Positions 35,753 through 47,912 of a stretch of 64,000 nt of DNA are shown here, piece after piece. Numbering within the stretch: position 1 is the first letter of the stretch; every line of letters starts with the position of its first letter. Position numbers and translations under genes: made by a program. This stretch comes from Collybiopsis luxurians FD-317 M1 (taxonomy: Eukaryota > Basidiomycota > Agaricomycetes > Agaricales > Omphalotaceae), in assembly GCA_000827265.1 (NCBI GenBank), contig KN834783.1, forward strand, positions 361,997 through 425,996, written 5' to 3'. The notes below the pieces were generated by a model. The model made no database searches, was not told the DNA's origin, and saw nothing but the letters and a program-made list of their open reading frames with translations.

Positions 35753-37107
35753 ATGGAAGATGCTTCTGTGGATGAAGGACTTCCTCATCAATGGCTAATT
35801 GAATGCGCAGAGTGCCTTGCTCAATTGTTAGTTGAACTTGAAGAGGCAGAAAGTAGTGCAACAGACTGGTATTTGACACTCATTTTGAGCTTGTTGTTTA
35901 TTCTCTTCAATTCAGAGACTCCTCGCATGTCAAGACCCTATCTAGTCCTGTTTGAATCCACCAAAGTGGAAAGTGTGGACAACCACATAAAGTTATAGAT
36001 CCGGAGTTTCTCAAAAGTACAATGGATCCCAGGCGGCAAATAAAGGTGCAGGAGTTGGCTCACAAACTGAAGGTCCACCCGCAGACACTGCAGTTGAGGC
36101 TTCAACAGAACAAGATTAATTATCAGTTCTCAACAATTTTGGATGACAATCTGGATACCTTAGTGAAGAAATTCCATTGAAAAAAGCCTGAAACAGGTAC
36201 ACAATACCTAACAGGACATCTACAGTCTCTTAGTCATCAACTCCAGAAGTGGCGCATTGTGGCATCTGCAGAGTGGGTAGGTAAGCTGGGCCGGACACTT
36301 CACCACTGCCACTGTGAAAAGATTGACAGATCCCCATATCAAGTCTCAAGGCCACATGCACTTTGGCATATAGATGGGCACCATAAGCTCATTCTTTGGG
36401 GCATAGTGACCCATGGTTGTGTCAATGGTTGTTCAAGAACAGTAAGTTTCATTGTAACATTGCTTTTCCTCTAATTTGTAATGCTATTATTAGGTTACAG
36501 GTCTTTGAGCTAGAACAAATAACTGTCCAACAATGGTGATCAGCATATTATTGCAGGCTGTAAAGTGATATGGTTTGCCTTCTCATGCAAGAGGAAATTG
36601 AGGATGGGAAAACAAGTTAGTTGCCATGCTCATGATCATAAAATGTGGTCAGAAGAGAGGGAGTTTTCTGTGGGGTCCTACTACCTGTAATACTTGTATT
36701 GAGCATCTGTGGCTTGAAGTTGGAAAACAGTTTGCTCAAGGAACAACATGGGTTGAATCAGAGGAACCTCCATCATCTATGGCTTTTACACTTCCTGTTC
36801 CTTGAGCCTATCAATAGGGATTGTGATGAGTTTTGTTGACAGTGGAATGCCCACCCTATCTGTTGTGGATATCAGATTGATCTATCATTTTGTATATACA
36901 CGGTTCCGCATTTGTATTATGTCTTTTGTGTTTTTGTACCCATTGTGTAATTGTACTTTCAGCTTCATTGTTCTACTTATATAGTTCTATGTACACAGCA
37001 CTTATGTTTATAAGGACTCGAGTATGTAGAAGAATATAAGCTTTTGCACGCTATTTCCGCAGTCAAGCCTTTATTTATCTCAATACTATCTCCGGAGAAG
37101 GTCGTTA

Positions 37108-39702
37108 CCAAAGTCCAGGTGTTGACAAAGTAACTTGAAAATTTCAAACTCCGCTAACTTCGCCATACAAAAGTAACTTAAGTTACTTTGCCACGACAAA
37201 GTTACTTGCAAGTAACTTAAGTAACTTTATTTACTTTTTTACTTGTGCTTACTTTGAGAGACATTAAGGCTAAATAATCAATCTAAATATCTTCGAGCTC
37301 ATTGTTCATCATTCCCATGTGAACAATATTGGGAAAAGCAGTCAAAAAGCGGTACCACATCATATATATCACTGCCATCATCTGAAAATGTTTCAGAGCT
37401 TGAATTCTAATGCCATATTGTGGCAGGCATCTGAAAGCTAAATAGAATATAAATGCAATGATCTTATGGTCTGTCTTTTCTCCCTCTTGCATTCAAAGAT
37501 GCTAAATTGGCTTCTTAGCTTTTTTCATTGGCACAAACAGAACAATAACCCCCAGAATATTGCAGTTCCAGTAGATAGTACTCAGTTGATGGCCAATCTG
37601 TACTCTCATATGCCAAGTAGCATTGGATATACTGTCCCTGCTGGAATCCCACTTCAGTTACCATGGTCTGGTATTGAACTTACTCACAGTTCAGAGGGAT
37701 AAAACCAGAGTTAGTGAGAGTGCAATGAGGCATTCCGAGGTTAGAGAGAGAGAAAATGGGGGAAGTAAAAGGTATTATTTTCTAATGTAAAAATCCTCAG
37801 TTAAATACAGAGTACTGGAATAAGTATTCAAACACTCAGGAGCTGAGTGTCCAAATAAAACTCAACTGCAAGTTGAGTGTGTAGCCAGATGAGTATCTAA
37901 AATAAGTAAGGAAATATCCATATTGGTAAGTAATGATTGACATGCCATCAACCATGAAATAACTATGGAATAATAATAATCCAAGTTCACTGAAATGGTG
38001 AACTTGTCATGCTTCATGTGCAGGAGTGCAGGGAGCACAACACTGGCTATCCAGTTCTCTCAGGTAGGTAATTTGGCAAGTCAAATTTGGTAAAAACTAA
38101 GGTGGTTCNNNNNNNNNNNNNNNNNNNNNNNNNNNNNNNNNNNNNNNNNNNNNNNNNNNNNNNNNNNNNNNNNNNNNNNNNNNNNNNNNNNNNNNNNNNN
38201 NNNNNNNNNNNNNNNNNNNNNNNNNNNNNNNNNNNNNNNNNNNNNNNNNNNNNNNNNNNNNNNNNNNNNNNNNNNNNNNNNNNNNNNNNNNNNNNNNNNN
38301 NNNNNNNNNNNNNNNNNNNNNNNNNNNNNNNNNNNNNNNNNNNNNNNNNNNNNNNNNNNNNNNNNNNNNNNNNNNNNNNNNNNNNNNNNNNNNNNNNNNN
38401 NNNNNNNNNNNNNNNNNNNNNNNNNNNNNNNNNNNNNNNNNNNNNNNNNNNNNNNNNNNNNNNNNNNNNNNNNNNNNNNNNNNNNNNNNNNNNNNNNNNN
38501 NNNNNNNNNNNNNNNNNNNNNNNNNNNNNNNNNNNNNNNNNNNNNNNNNNNNNNNNNNNNNNNNNNNNNNNNNNNNNNNNNNNNNNNNNNNNNNNNNNNN
38601 NNNNNNNNNNNNNNNNNNNNNNNNNNNNNNNNNNNNNNNNNNNNNNNNNNNNNNNNNNNNNNNNNNNNNNNNNNNNNNNNNNNNNNNNNNNNNNNNNNNN
38701 NNNNNNNNNNNNNNNNNNNNNNNNNNNNNNNNNNNNNNNNNNNNNNNNNNNNNNNNNNNNNNNNNNNNNNNNNNNNNNNNNNNNNNNNNNNNNNNNNAGA
38801 TGGGGAGGTGTTTTAATGTGGGACCATATAGGCAGTCTCCATCTCATCCTTATTCTCTGAACTTAAATCCTAGACATACAACCAAGTATCATGGCCCTGG
38901 TCTTGCCCCAGGGAAACATTAGCTAGAGAAGGATTCAGATGATTCTTGAGACAATCTGGAGTTTATTCCTAATCTCAAGAATAAGAAGAGGAAGACAAAT
39001 CAAGGAAATGATAACTCTGAGAAGATTCTAGAAGCTGCGGGGATTTCCAACAGTCAGGAGCCTAGGGGCAAACATAAAAATCAGAGCCAAGGTGCAGAAA
39101 GGAGTAAAGGCAAACAGTGCCACAATTAAGCAGTAATTTTACACTTGTTTTCTTTTTTTCCCTTCCACTCAGGTTTGTAGGTACTTGGGTGAAGGCTCAC
39201 TATCACCTATGGACTTGTATTAAATGTAGAATCATGTGTTCATTTGCAGTTTCAATTATTTGTACTTCTAATGTGTTTTCAGCAACCTTGTATGTAAATA
39301 GCCCTGAAATAGTGCTTTAATTTGAATATATCAAATTATGTGCTTGGATGGACCTTAGACTTCATAGGGTACAATATGTTCTATGCCTTAGGCCTTGTGC
39401 ATTTGAATGCAGATTATTCAACTCAAGCCTGAGGATTAAACTGCGGTCTCGACAACCATGGGCATTTAGCTAATGTAGGGCACTTGTAGAATATCAGTAT
39501 TATGTCAGTATTCAGGCATATTCTCAATTACAAGCCTTTCGAAGTCAAATAATCATATTTAATGTGTCGGAAATAAGTTTTAATGAGAGTTACATTTTGC
39601 CGAGCCTCAGCAAGTTAAGCTGTCAAGCGCGGGAAAAAAAAGTTACTTGAATAAATTAAAAAAGTTACTTGAAAAGTAACTTTGCGCACACTCACCAAAG
39701 TC
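37108..39702. mobile_element. hAT-type element with 8-bp target duplication
   Basis: The element 37116-39694 is flanked by a perfect 8-bp direct repeat CCAAAGTC at 37108-37115 and 39695-39702. Its left end starts CAGGTGTTGACAAAGTAACT, and its right end is the rough reverse complement (AAGTAACTTTGCGCACACTCA). Subterminal copies of AAGTTACTT and AAGTAACTT are clustered at 37127-37240 and 39640-39680, as is typical of hAT elements. Of 2.58 kb, 689 bp are unknown (assembly gap). The visible interior has only short frames, so I cannot say whether a transposase was present. It is inserted in an intron of the integrase element. Confidence 0.8.
38109..38797. other. Assembly gap (689 N)
   Basis: An unbroken run of N inside the hAT-type element. 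Any reading frame drawn across it is artificial. Confidence 1.
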
Positions 39703-40299
39703 CTCAAGTACATTCTTTTAAAATTAATTACTCCATATCACACCTGACATCAACACTTTGTCATAGGACATGCTTTTTCTTAGCCAGCTAGAGCATGGGG
39801 AACACAAAGACTGCTGGGCCCTCAACACTGACCTCCTCAATCACTTATATGGAGTAAACACCATAAATGAAGAAACTAGAGATAACAATTCTTCTGACTC
39901 TAATTCTGATCTATGCGATCCTGGAACTGGCAAGGAGAAGGACAAGTGTATGGCATTGGTGGAAGCTACATCGAGACCATGAATGATGAGGAAGGAGAAT
40001 GGCATGGCATTGACCTGGGCCCATATCTTGGAGTGACAGATGAGGAAGAGGAATGGCATGGTATTGCTGTAGGTGTAGGTGATCAGACAGATTGTCTACT
40101 GGTGTATGATTCTGTCATCAATACAATTGGTGAAGAAGAAGATAACAATTTCAACCAAGAGATTATCAATACTCCAAAGCATGCTAATCCTTTCCCAGGC
40201 AAGAGAGGGTTGCAAGTTTTTCAAAAATCTTTCACTTGCCTCCAGGATCCAGGCTTGGTTCCAGTGGGTTATAGAATAGATCCCTCAGAATAAGGTCCT

Positions 40300-43200
40300 G
40301 ATGGTTACCCATTATACATTCTGGCTGTTGCGGGAAGAAGTAACTTCGAATTGCCCTTCCAGACTCAATATGGAGATCTCATTCACTGTAGTGTGTGCAA
40401 GGATTATATTTAATGAATCAACTGTTAGATAGACAGCAATAATGACAACATTTGACCATTTCTATGTGGTGTACTTGCATTCATGAATATTGGTTTGCAG
40501 GCTCACAATTTCTCACACAACTGTTCTTTATCAATGACTTTGAACTCCACTGACAGCCTCCATTTTCAGATTTCATATACCTGGCCAACTAGAGGGTAAT
40601 GATTTGAAGCAAAGTCTGTTGTGAGAGGACCTTCAGAATTGGGGAGCAATAACTGCAACAACAGGAGATGTCAAAGTGACAAAAACTGCTATTCTTCCAC
40701 CATTCCTTATCATTCATCAAGTTTTTCTACAGAATTTGACACCCAAATCTTTCTAAGTGAGTTGCTTCCTCTCAGGTCCTTTCAATGCTCACCAGTGCCT
40801 CCATCACTTAGGTGAATGCTGGCAGGCTTCTGTCCGATACCCTGTTTGAATGCTTTATCCTCGCTCTCCCATCTGAATTACTACTGGTACTTCAAATTGT
40901 TTGAATTTTTCTTACAATCTACTTGTCTAACTCAAGTCCATAGATCAACAGTCATTGCACAGATAAGCTGATTAATAAGGCTTCCAGTATGAACTTGGCA
41001 AAAAGAGAGGTTCAAGCTCTGTTTGTTCATTAGATTGATATTCAGTCAGTTGACTGCTTGTACTAGGTGGAATCTTATGCTACTGCATACCAATTGTAAT
41101 CTTCCACCTGAAGATCAGTATGGCATTCATGTGCAAAAGAGGTGATTCCAGAATCTATATTCCAACTGCGCTATATGAAATTTTTTACTGAATATAGACC
41201 CAGTTCTTTATACTAGCCTTATCTAGTGATCTTCACAGTTAAAAAGATTACTTGCTGCTCTGTGAAATGGCATTTACCTGGTCAATGCTTCAACATTGCA
41301 ATAAATGGCATATATGGTGATCTCAGGCTAAGGTAAGAGCACAGTGCTCAGGGAGGGTACATACCCAGCAGGTTTCAATACCAGTGGTTTTTTGACCTAA
41401 ATATCTTTGTGAAGCCATGTCTACTTTTAATGTCCAGGTTATCATGCACAAAATGTTAACATGGATGAAATGCCTGCACAGCTGAGGTAAGGCTGCACAA
41501 ACTCCCATGAGACTTCTTTGACTTTTACATCCTCATCTTGTCACTTATGTCAAAAGCTCTTTAGGACAAGCACAGGAGGCATTCAGCTAAGAAGAGCTCA
41601 ACTCACAACAAGAGCTCAGCTACTACCTTGAGGAAGAGTAGACAAGGTCCACTTGCTCCATCCCCAGCCCCAGTCTTGAGTAATGAAGCTAGTGACAATG
41701 CTTCAACTGCATTGGAGACTTTTAGAGAGTTCAACAATGACTCTGAAGGAGGTGAGGCTGCTTTGGTACAGAATCTTACCAAGAACAAGCTCTTGCGGCC
41801 CCCCAGAGATTGGAAAATCACTTCTGAAAGTGACAACAACTCATACAGTCAGGCAGAAGCAGAAACCTCAAAAGGCATTCTTCCTACTGCTGCTCATAAA
41901 GTTGCTGGAAAATGGGTTGCTGATTCTCATGGCTCCACCACAAAGCATGCTAAAGGAAAGGAAGTATGTTACAGTATCACTTCTACTTGACGACAAGGCT
42001 GACTGCTTATATGATTAGAAAGCCAAGACATTCCAAAAGGAATCAGGAAGCTGAAACCAGTAAGATCTTTCAAAATGTAGTATTAATCTCTCACCTGAGT
42101 CATCTGTTGTAGGATGTTGGTGCCTCAGGTCCCTTATCTGTTCACATTGGAAATGAGTACTTTGCTCTTCCAGATGAGGTTAAGAAAACATCAAGGCTTC
42201 TCTTGTCCACTTCTGTCAATGAGCTCTGGAAGCAGGGCTTGGCTTATGCTGATGTGGTAAATGGTATCAAGTTCAGTTTCAGTGACAGTCATCAAGAAAT
42301 TCTTGCTTGAGTCTTGAAAAAACTCCCAGGAATCATGCAGCATCTTATTCAGGAGGCCAAGAATGATGGCAAAGGCTGTCCGTCCATTTTGGCTTGTGTA
42401 CATAAAGGGAAATCCATACATCTCAGCAGGGTTTCTACCCTCAATGGTGGGGAAGTGTGGAAAAACTCTCGAGTTTATGGTAAAGGGTTCCATAACACTA
42501 AACTGATTCTTAGTAAGTGAATTTTGTATGGAACATAAATATTTTTCTGATTGCTATTGCCATCATCAGCGTCCCAAAAGAAAGTCAACGAGCATACTCT
42601 CAAGGTCATTCACAAGAGCATGGCAGCTAGTGCTGGTGGCGAAGCAGATATTTGAGATGACTTGGACATATCATTGGAAGATGTGAGTGTAGAAGAGCCT
42701 TCCGAGGATGACATACTTGAGCCTAGCACAGCTCTGCTTAAGCGCAAATGAGCAATACTAACTGTGACATTGGAAGATGAATCCAGGGGAAATACATCCA
42801 ATGAAGAGGATGGAGTTCAATCCAAAACTGAAGTTGCATCTCATCTGGCTACTTCGAGCCCTTCTCCTATCTGTCCTGCAAAGTGGCAAAAAACAATAAA
42901 AGGTATGATTCTTGCTGATCTTGCAGTGGACTAATTTTAATTGGTAATGCAGATGGAGATGAACCAGTTGTTGACATGCCTGAGACCTCAGGTAAGTAAT
43001 TATGTTTCTCTCACAGTGTAATCATCTCAGTCTTTCTGAAGTGGAGGGAAGCTGTACCAGCAAGTGCGCAACCCCAGAGCCGCAGGGTAAGTCAGAGCTG
43101 ACATATGACTGGAGCCCCGACCGGAGGGCATATCAACACCAACATCAATTCTGGGGTAACCCTGGAAAAGGACCAGATCATGTTGATTTTTAGCTCAATA
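40300..43200 (+). mobile_element. CpG-poor transposon-like DNA with broken coding pieces
   Basis: CG dinucleotides are nearly absent. Coding-like plus-strand pieces include 41628-41990 (RKSRQGPLAPSPAPVLSNEA and following Ser/Asn-rich sequence) and 42119-42520 (PLSVHIGNEYFALPDEVKKT, GIMQHLIQEAKNDGKGCPSI), the latter with an in-frame TGA near 42308. I do not recognise the family. The composition and decay are like the transposon relics on either side, so I treat it as another inactive element. Confidence 0.45.
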
Positions 43201-43754
43201 TCCAATCTTCTAGGTGCTATTTTTGACTTCATTTACCACACTCCTTACTCCTTAGTCATTCTTTTGCAAGTTTTCCTGTTTCCACATAGCATTTCTGCAA
43301 TTATACCCAATTATTGTGCATGGATGTTGTGCTTCAATCTCATATTTTGAACACTGAATTTGCTCTTTGATTATCCTACTTATGGATAATTTTAATGTTC
43401 CCAGCTTTCTTCCTCAATCCGACTGCTCCTTGCTGTTTCCATTGATTCCTTGTACCAAGTAGGAGCTGATCCTCTGGGGTGGCTCAAAACTATACCCAAT
43501 TTCTTTGTATTTGAGGTACCATTGACTGTCTTTTATTCATACCTTTCAGTATCTCAATGCTTGTGACTGGAGCTGTTATATTGTATGTCCTTTGACTCTT
43601 ATACCTTGTCCAGTAATGTCAAGTCTTCAATATCACTTAGCAATACTTATCACTGAGATAGTAAATATGCATGGATTTTGGCAGATTGTGCATATGTGAA
43701 TGTAAACAACTTGTGTATGTGTGCTATGAGTTACTAAGCTGTTTGCACTGTGTG

Positions 43755-43880
43755 CAAAGATTGAATATTGAATGTGCACGTGCAAAAAAAAGTGCGTGTA
43801 TGCAATACAAGTGTGCATAAGGTACTGGTGTTTTTTCATCATTTTGACCCTCATAGAGCTCACACTCATACTGAGGAAGC
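43755..43880 (-). repeat. Dispersed repeat, copy 2 of an inverted pair
   Basis: Reverse-complement match to 33405-33545. The minus strand reads as a decayed peptide (YECELYEGQNDEKTPVPYAH). The two copies are 10 kb apart in opposite orientation and enclose most of the transposon-rich block. Confidence 0.7.
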
Positions 43881-43899
43881 TCATACTCACACTTCCACT

Positions 43900-45230
43900 G
43901 CTCATGCTCAGGTTGCATCAGTCAAGCCCAAACTTGGGCAGCCCATACTCACCTAACTTCAAATTAGACAAACAACAAAAATGACATACTTTGAGGTACT
44001 TTTCAGTCCAATCTACAATATTGATCAAATAGTATACCAGATTAGTAGTGTTCACAAATTTATGAAATACTACCAAAGAATGAGCTCCAGCCAATTTCGA
44101 CAACAATTATGTATATTTGAGGAGGGGGTTCTTCTGAGAACTCCATTGCACTACCTTGAACTAGAATTTAACATTGTATACACCAAGAAGTGCAAAACTT
44201 TGCATACAGAATAGAGTGAAGTCGGTGTCCCCTGTGTAGCTTGAGCTATTACTATATATCGGCTGCAGGTGTTGTGCTAACTCGCTCATGTTTGCGTAAG
44301 CTTGCTGCTCTGGATCCTTCTCTACACATGTTTGTACAACTACTGAATTGCTGAGATATCAATACCAACGTCTTCTTACTTGTTATGACATCCTGAAGCT
44401 AGTAAAATGCATTTAGAGATGGCTTGATTCATAATAAATTATCTGTATACATATGTAGGTCCTGTATGAAAATCTTCATGGCTCTCGTGTCACAAATAGT
44501 CACAAGATGTGTCAAAATCCATCCACATAAAATTGAGGAGCTTCACAGTGTTCTTTTTAATATACTCAATATTGTAACACTGCAGAGTAGACGCACGAGT
44601 GGTCTTGTAGACAATATAATGATGCGTGTCTGATGGAAGGGTGATGATAGGAGCACATACTTGGTCCCAAATTCTATGTAAAATATGTCCTGAATGGCAT
44701 CTATCGAGGTTTTGAAGCTGCTCACCACCCTGTTGCCCATCCATGATGGGTGCACTGGGAGATGGCATGGGGGCTCTGCCTCCAAGCCTCCATCCGACTA
44801 ATAATTAATCAACCCTAACCAAACCCTAACCAGCTAACCGGGCATGCCTGCGGTGTGCAAAAACCCTAACCAACCCAACCCAACCTCCTGAGCGCTTATC
44901 GTTATCAGTGTGAGAGGTTACATAAACTTTGTGTGGGCAGTGTTTTCTTTTGGCTCATGTGTTGATGTGATTAATCAAGGATTGTGCAATCAATCTCCCC
45001 AGTTTCTCGAATCCCACTGAGTTTCTCGTACAAAATTCAAACTTAATTTTCCATGAAATTCGTGCTGACATCTAATATAATTTACTTCACAATTATTGTC
45101 GAACATATCGCCCAAAATAGCTCAGTTCCGGCCTAGTGACAGACGTGGGATAGGCCATTGTTCTAAGAATCTCAGGCTGCTGACGTATGCGATGAGGTAA
45201 GTTGCTTCTTCAACGCTAGCTTGTAAGATG
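43900..45230. other. No supported gene; telomere-like motifs at 44813-44885
   Basis: Short frames only. Between 44813 and 44885 several AACCCTAACC units and AACCCAACC variants occur. They resemble the CCCTAA telomere repeat but are too few and irregular to be a telomere. Confidence 0.4.
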
Positions 45231-45238
45231 TCCTTCAT

Positions 45239-46692
45239 GGATCTTCTACCTGTCCACCAGGCCTTCTATGCCTCCTTGATACCGACTCTTCTCGACAATT
45301 CATAAATTTTGGAATTACTGCCCCAGTTGCGGTAAGTCATAGTAAAATGTCTCTATCCATAACGTTGCGTTCGACGGTCATGTTTTCTTCCAGGCTGAAC
45401 TATTGTCGTACGGTGAGACTGCACTAGGACAACAAGTTGACTGTGAAATGTCACATTTTCGAATGCACTAACTCAGCCTGCAGGCGTCTTTATTGTCCTC
45501 TTTGCCCTCAGTATATACATCTTTCGGCAAAAGTTTATTCCTGGAAAGTTCTACATCATTGCAACCATTCTCTTCTTCGCGCTAGCCACCAGTTCTGTGG
45601 CGCTCGATTTGGTGCAGAGATTTTCGTTGCCTCTTGAGACCGCATTGCATGTTTCCAATTCTGCCAATTCTGCTGGGAAGGAAGGTAAGATTCAATCAGC
45701 GCTTCGCTACATATTTGTCGTTACCAGGGAAGACAACTTGAATACCAATAGGCGGTGTCATCTCAGCAATTAATGATCTCGTTTCAAGGTTGCTCGCAGA
45801 TGTCGAACTGGCCAGTATTTAATTCGGAATTGCATGATTTACAGCAGCTGATCTTTTGATCTTAGATACACCGCTGTTATTGAATTTGGAACTCAAAAGT
45901 ACAAGTCATTGTTCTCCCGACTCTAGCATTAGCAGGAAGCTTTGTTATGTGCTACTCGATGATGATGGGAAATTTGGACGTGACACTAAACCCTCACCAC
46001 TGCTTATAGTTTGGCTAGGTTTCATGGTGAAGGAGAACGACATCGAGACCTACCACAATATTTATGTCATCAGCGGAGTCGCCCAAAATAATGTCTTGAC
46101 CCTCTTGATAGGTAAGTTTACCCACAATGTGCCTTGGCTATATATGCTCGTGTTGATGTCAACATCTTCAGTTGGAAGAATGTGGTGGTACAATTACACA
46201 ATGAAGAATATTTTCCATGGACAACCCGATCGAGGCTCTAATATCAATCTTCTCTGGCCAGTGTGAGTACTTGACATTTTTATTCTGCTAGAAGCTGCTG
46301 TGTAACTCGATATTTTCATAGTTTGATATCTGGATGCTGTTCCCAACCGTGTTCCTCGCTCTAGCATTGTCAAATCTTCTTGCAGGTGGTATTACTCGGA
46401 CCGCACCCCTTGTCTCTCCCTGCATTTTAATTCAGATCCTGGCAAGTGCTTTAACAACTTAATCAGGTCATACAATGTATTCGCCACAGATATTTCAACA
46501 TTTCAGGGGATATCCTCCACGCTATTATTCGTTTTCATTGGGGTGGGCACAGATGGTGGATCTAACTTCTCACTTCCAGCGGCCACAATAGGTCCCGAGG
46601 GTCACACATTTGGAATGGGGACTACCTACCCACAAACTGATAGAAGCTGCCACGAGATGACTTCGAGTCAATCTTATGAATACCAGTCGTGA
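45239..46692 (+). pseudogene. Nine-exon membrane-protein family, diverged copy 4
   Basis: The family order is recognisable: GSSTCPPGLLCL, an exon-2-like piece, GVFIVLFALSIYIFRQKFIP, a YTAV/RCY-like segment, VAQNNVLTLLI, VGRMWWYN, and GISSTLLFVFIGVGTDGGS. The first exon is out of frame with the nearest ATG (45231), and exon 5 has TGA at 45881-45883 where the intact copy has an Arg codon. The protein is more diverged than copies 1-3, and it has no MRD1 copy before it. It is an old, separate duplicate that has decayed. Confidence 0.7.
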
Positions 46693-47912
46693 TAGGAAGA
46701 TGAATCTTCCTGAGCAAGACCCCCCAGTATCACGGAGGGTACTGACATGATCCAACCATACTTGTTGAAGATGTAATCTATTTAGGAAGTCCGAAAGCTC
46801 TTCAGTCTTTAGAATGAAGGCTGTTAGCTCAGCTAAGTCTAATGATGCGTAGTATGCATATTGGTCATGGGGGGATGTGGTGTCCTGTGGCACTGAATCG
46901 ACGGGTTCATGGTTACAGCTATAGATATTGTCTTTGCCGCCAGGCGGGTATCTTTATGTATTCGTTTCACTAGCTACTTAGTCCATTTCTTCTCTTTATC
47001 CTTTACCCACTGACTCTTATTGATAGTAATAACAGAATTTCTGCATCCCTCAGAACTATCCATTGTTCTGAGGGTACATGTCTGCATATACTTTCTTTCT
47101 GTTTCTCTACTTACCGGTTACCTATAGTCTCGTGTACTTACATAGGATACTAGTTAACAAAGGCCAGTAGGAATGACATGATCTCTCCTACTGAAATGCA
47201 AACCATGTGAACCGAAGCAAAGTGTATTGCAGAATTACTTACACGGACTCCCTCTATGAAGTTGAATGGCTTAACACCCTAGTTTAGTAAGTTCTCTCGA
47301 TTCACACACATATAACGAAGTTCTACAGGAGGCTTGAACTTCCCACAAATCAAGTGTATGGTTAGTAAATAGTTTTCATAGAGCATGAGATTGACACTAG
47401 AAAGCACTAAGCATGCTGACTACTTGGCTGTTGGTTCTGCCTTGAAAGACATGTCCCGCCGTTCCTACTGAATATCCCAAACAACATGAACGAGTTACTA
47501 GGAAACGTCAAGAGGCACCCAAAAATTTAAAAGACGCTGAACAATGGTAAACGGTAAATCCATTTAGATAAATTACTAAATGGAGAATAGACAGTGTTAG
47601 ACCTTTGCGTACAGAAGCCAAACCTTTAGGTTTGGCAATTAATTTCGCTTGATTTACGTCCCCAAGTGGCCGTGTCTCGAACAGGTTACAGCCAAGACCG
47701 AGAACCATTTTACGATCCCCATGCAAAATCAGCACATATGGAGTATGCGTGAGTATACACATAAAAAGTAGAGAAAATTTCCATACGACGCAGTTCGTGG
47801 ACCAGCGAATAATTCATAATAAAATCATTAGAACGACTGAATGATTTACTTTCTAATTCAGCTGAATGTGGTTGTATGCGCCATTCAACTTAAGACTGAT
47901 ACGTAAAAACGT
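46693..47912. other. Intergenic, no supported gene
   Basis: No coherent coding frame, RNA gene or repeat recognised. Confidence 0.4.

Larger units (their letters stand above)
35753..40293 (+). mobile_element. Integrase-core transposon relic, interrupted by a hAT insertion
   Basis: Three pieces lie in order. 35753-35998 encodes an N-terminal part (MEDASVDEGLPHQWLIECAE). 36021-36865 encodes the integrase core: RPHALWHIDGHHKLILWGIV, then GLPSHARG and a GSFLWGPTTCNTCIEHLWLE segment, ending DCDEFC, stop, QWNAHP. 39766-40293 encodes the C-terminal part: DMLFLSQLEHGEHKDCWALN, then NPFPGKRGLQVF. This order matches integrase-core (DDE-type) proteins abundant in basidiomycete genomes. The intron between the second and third parts carries the 37116-39694 insertion. 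Stop codons (near 36178 and 36838) and frame changes make it inactive. Confidence 0.75.

Noticed and set aside
38047..38860. Long open frames of about 260 codons on both strands
   Set aside because: They run across the 689-N gap and consist almost wholly of unknown residues.
44813..44885. Chromosome end suggested by CCCTAA-like units
   Set aside because: Few, irregular units embedded in internal sequence with genes on both sides.
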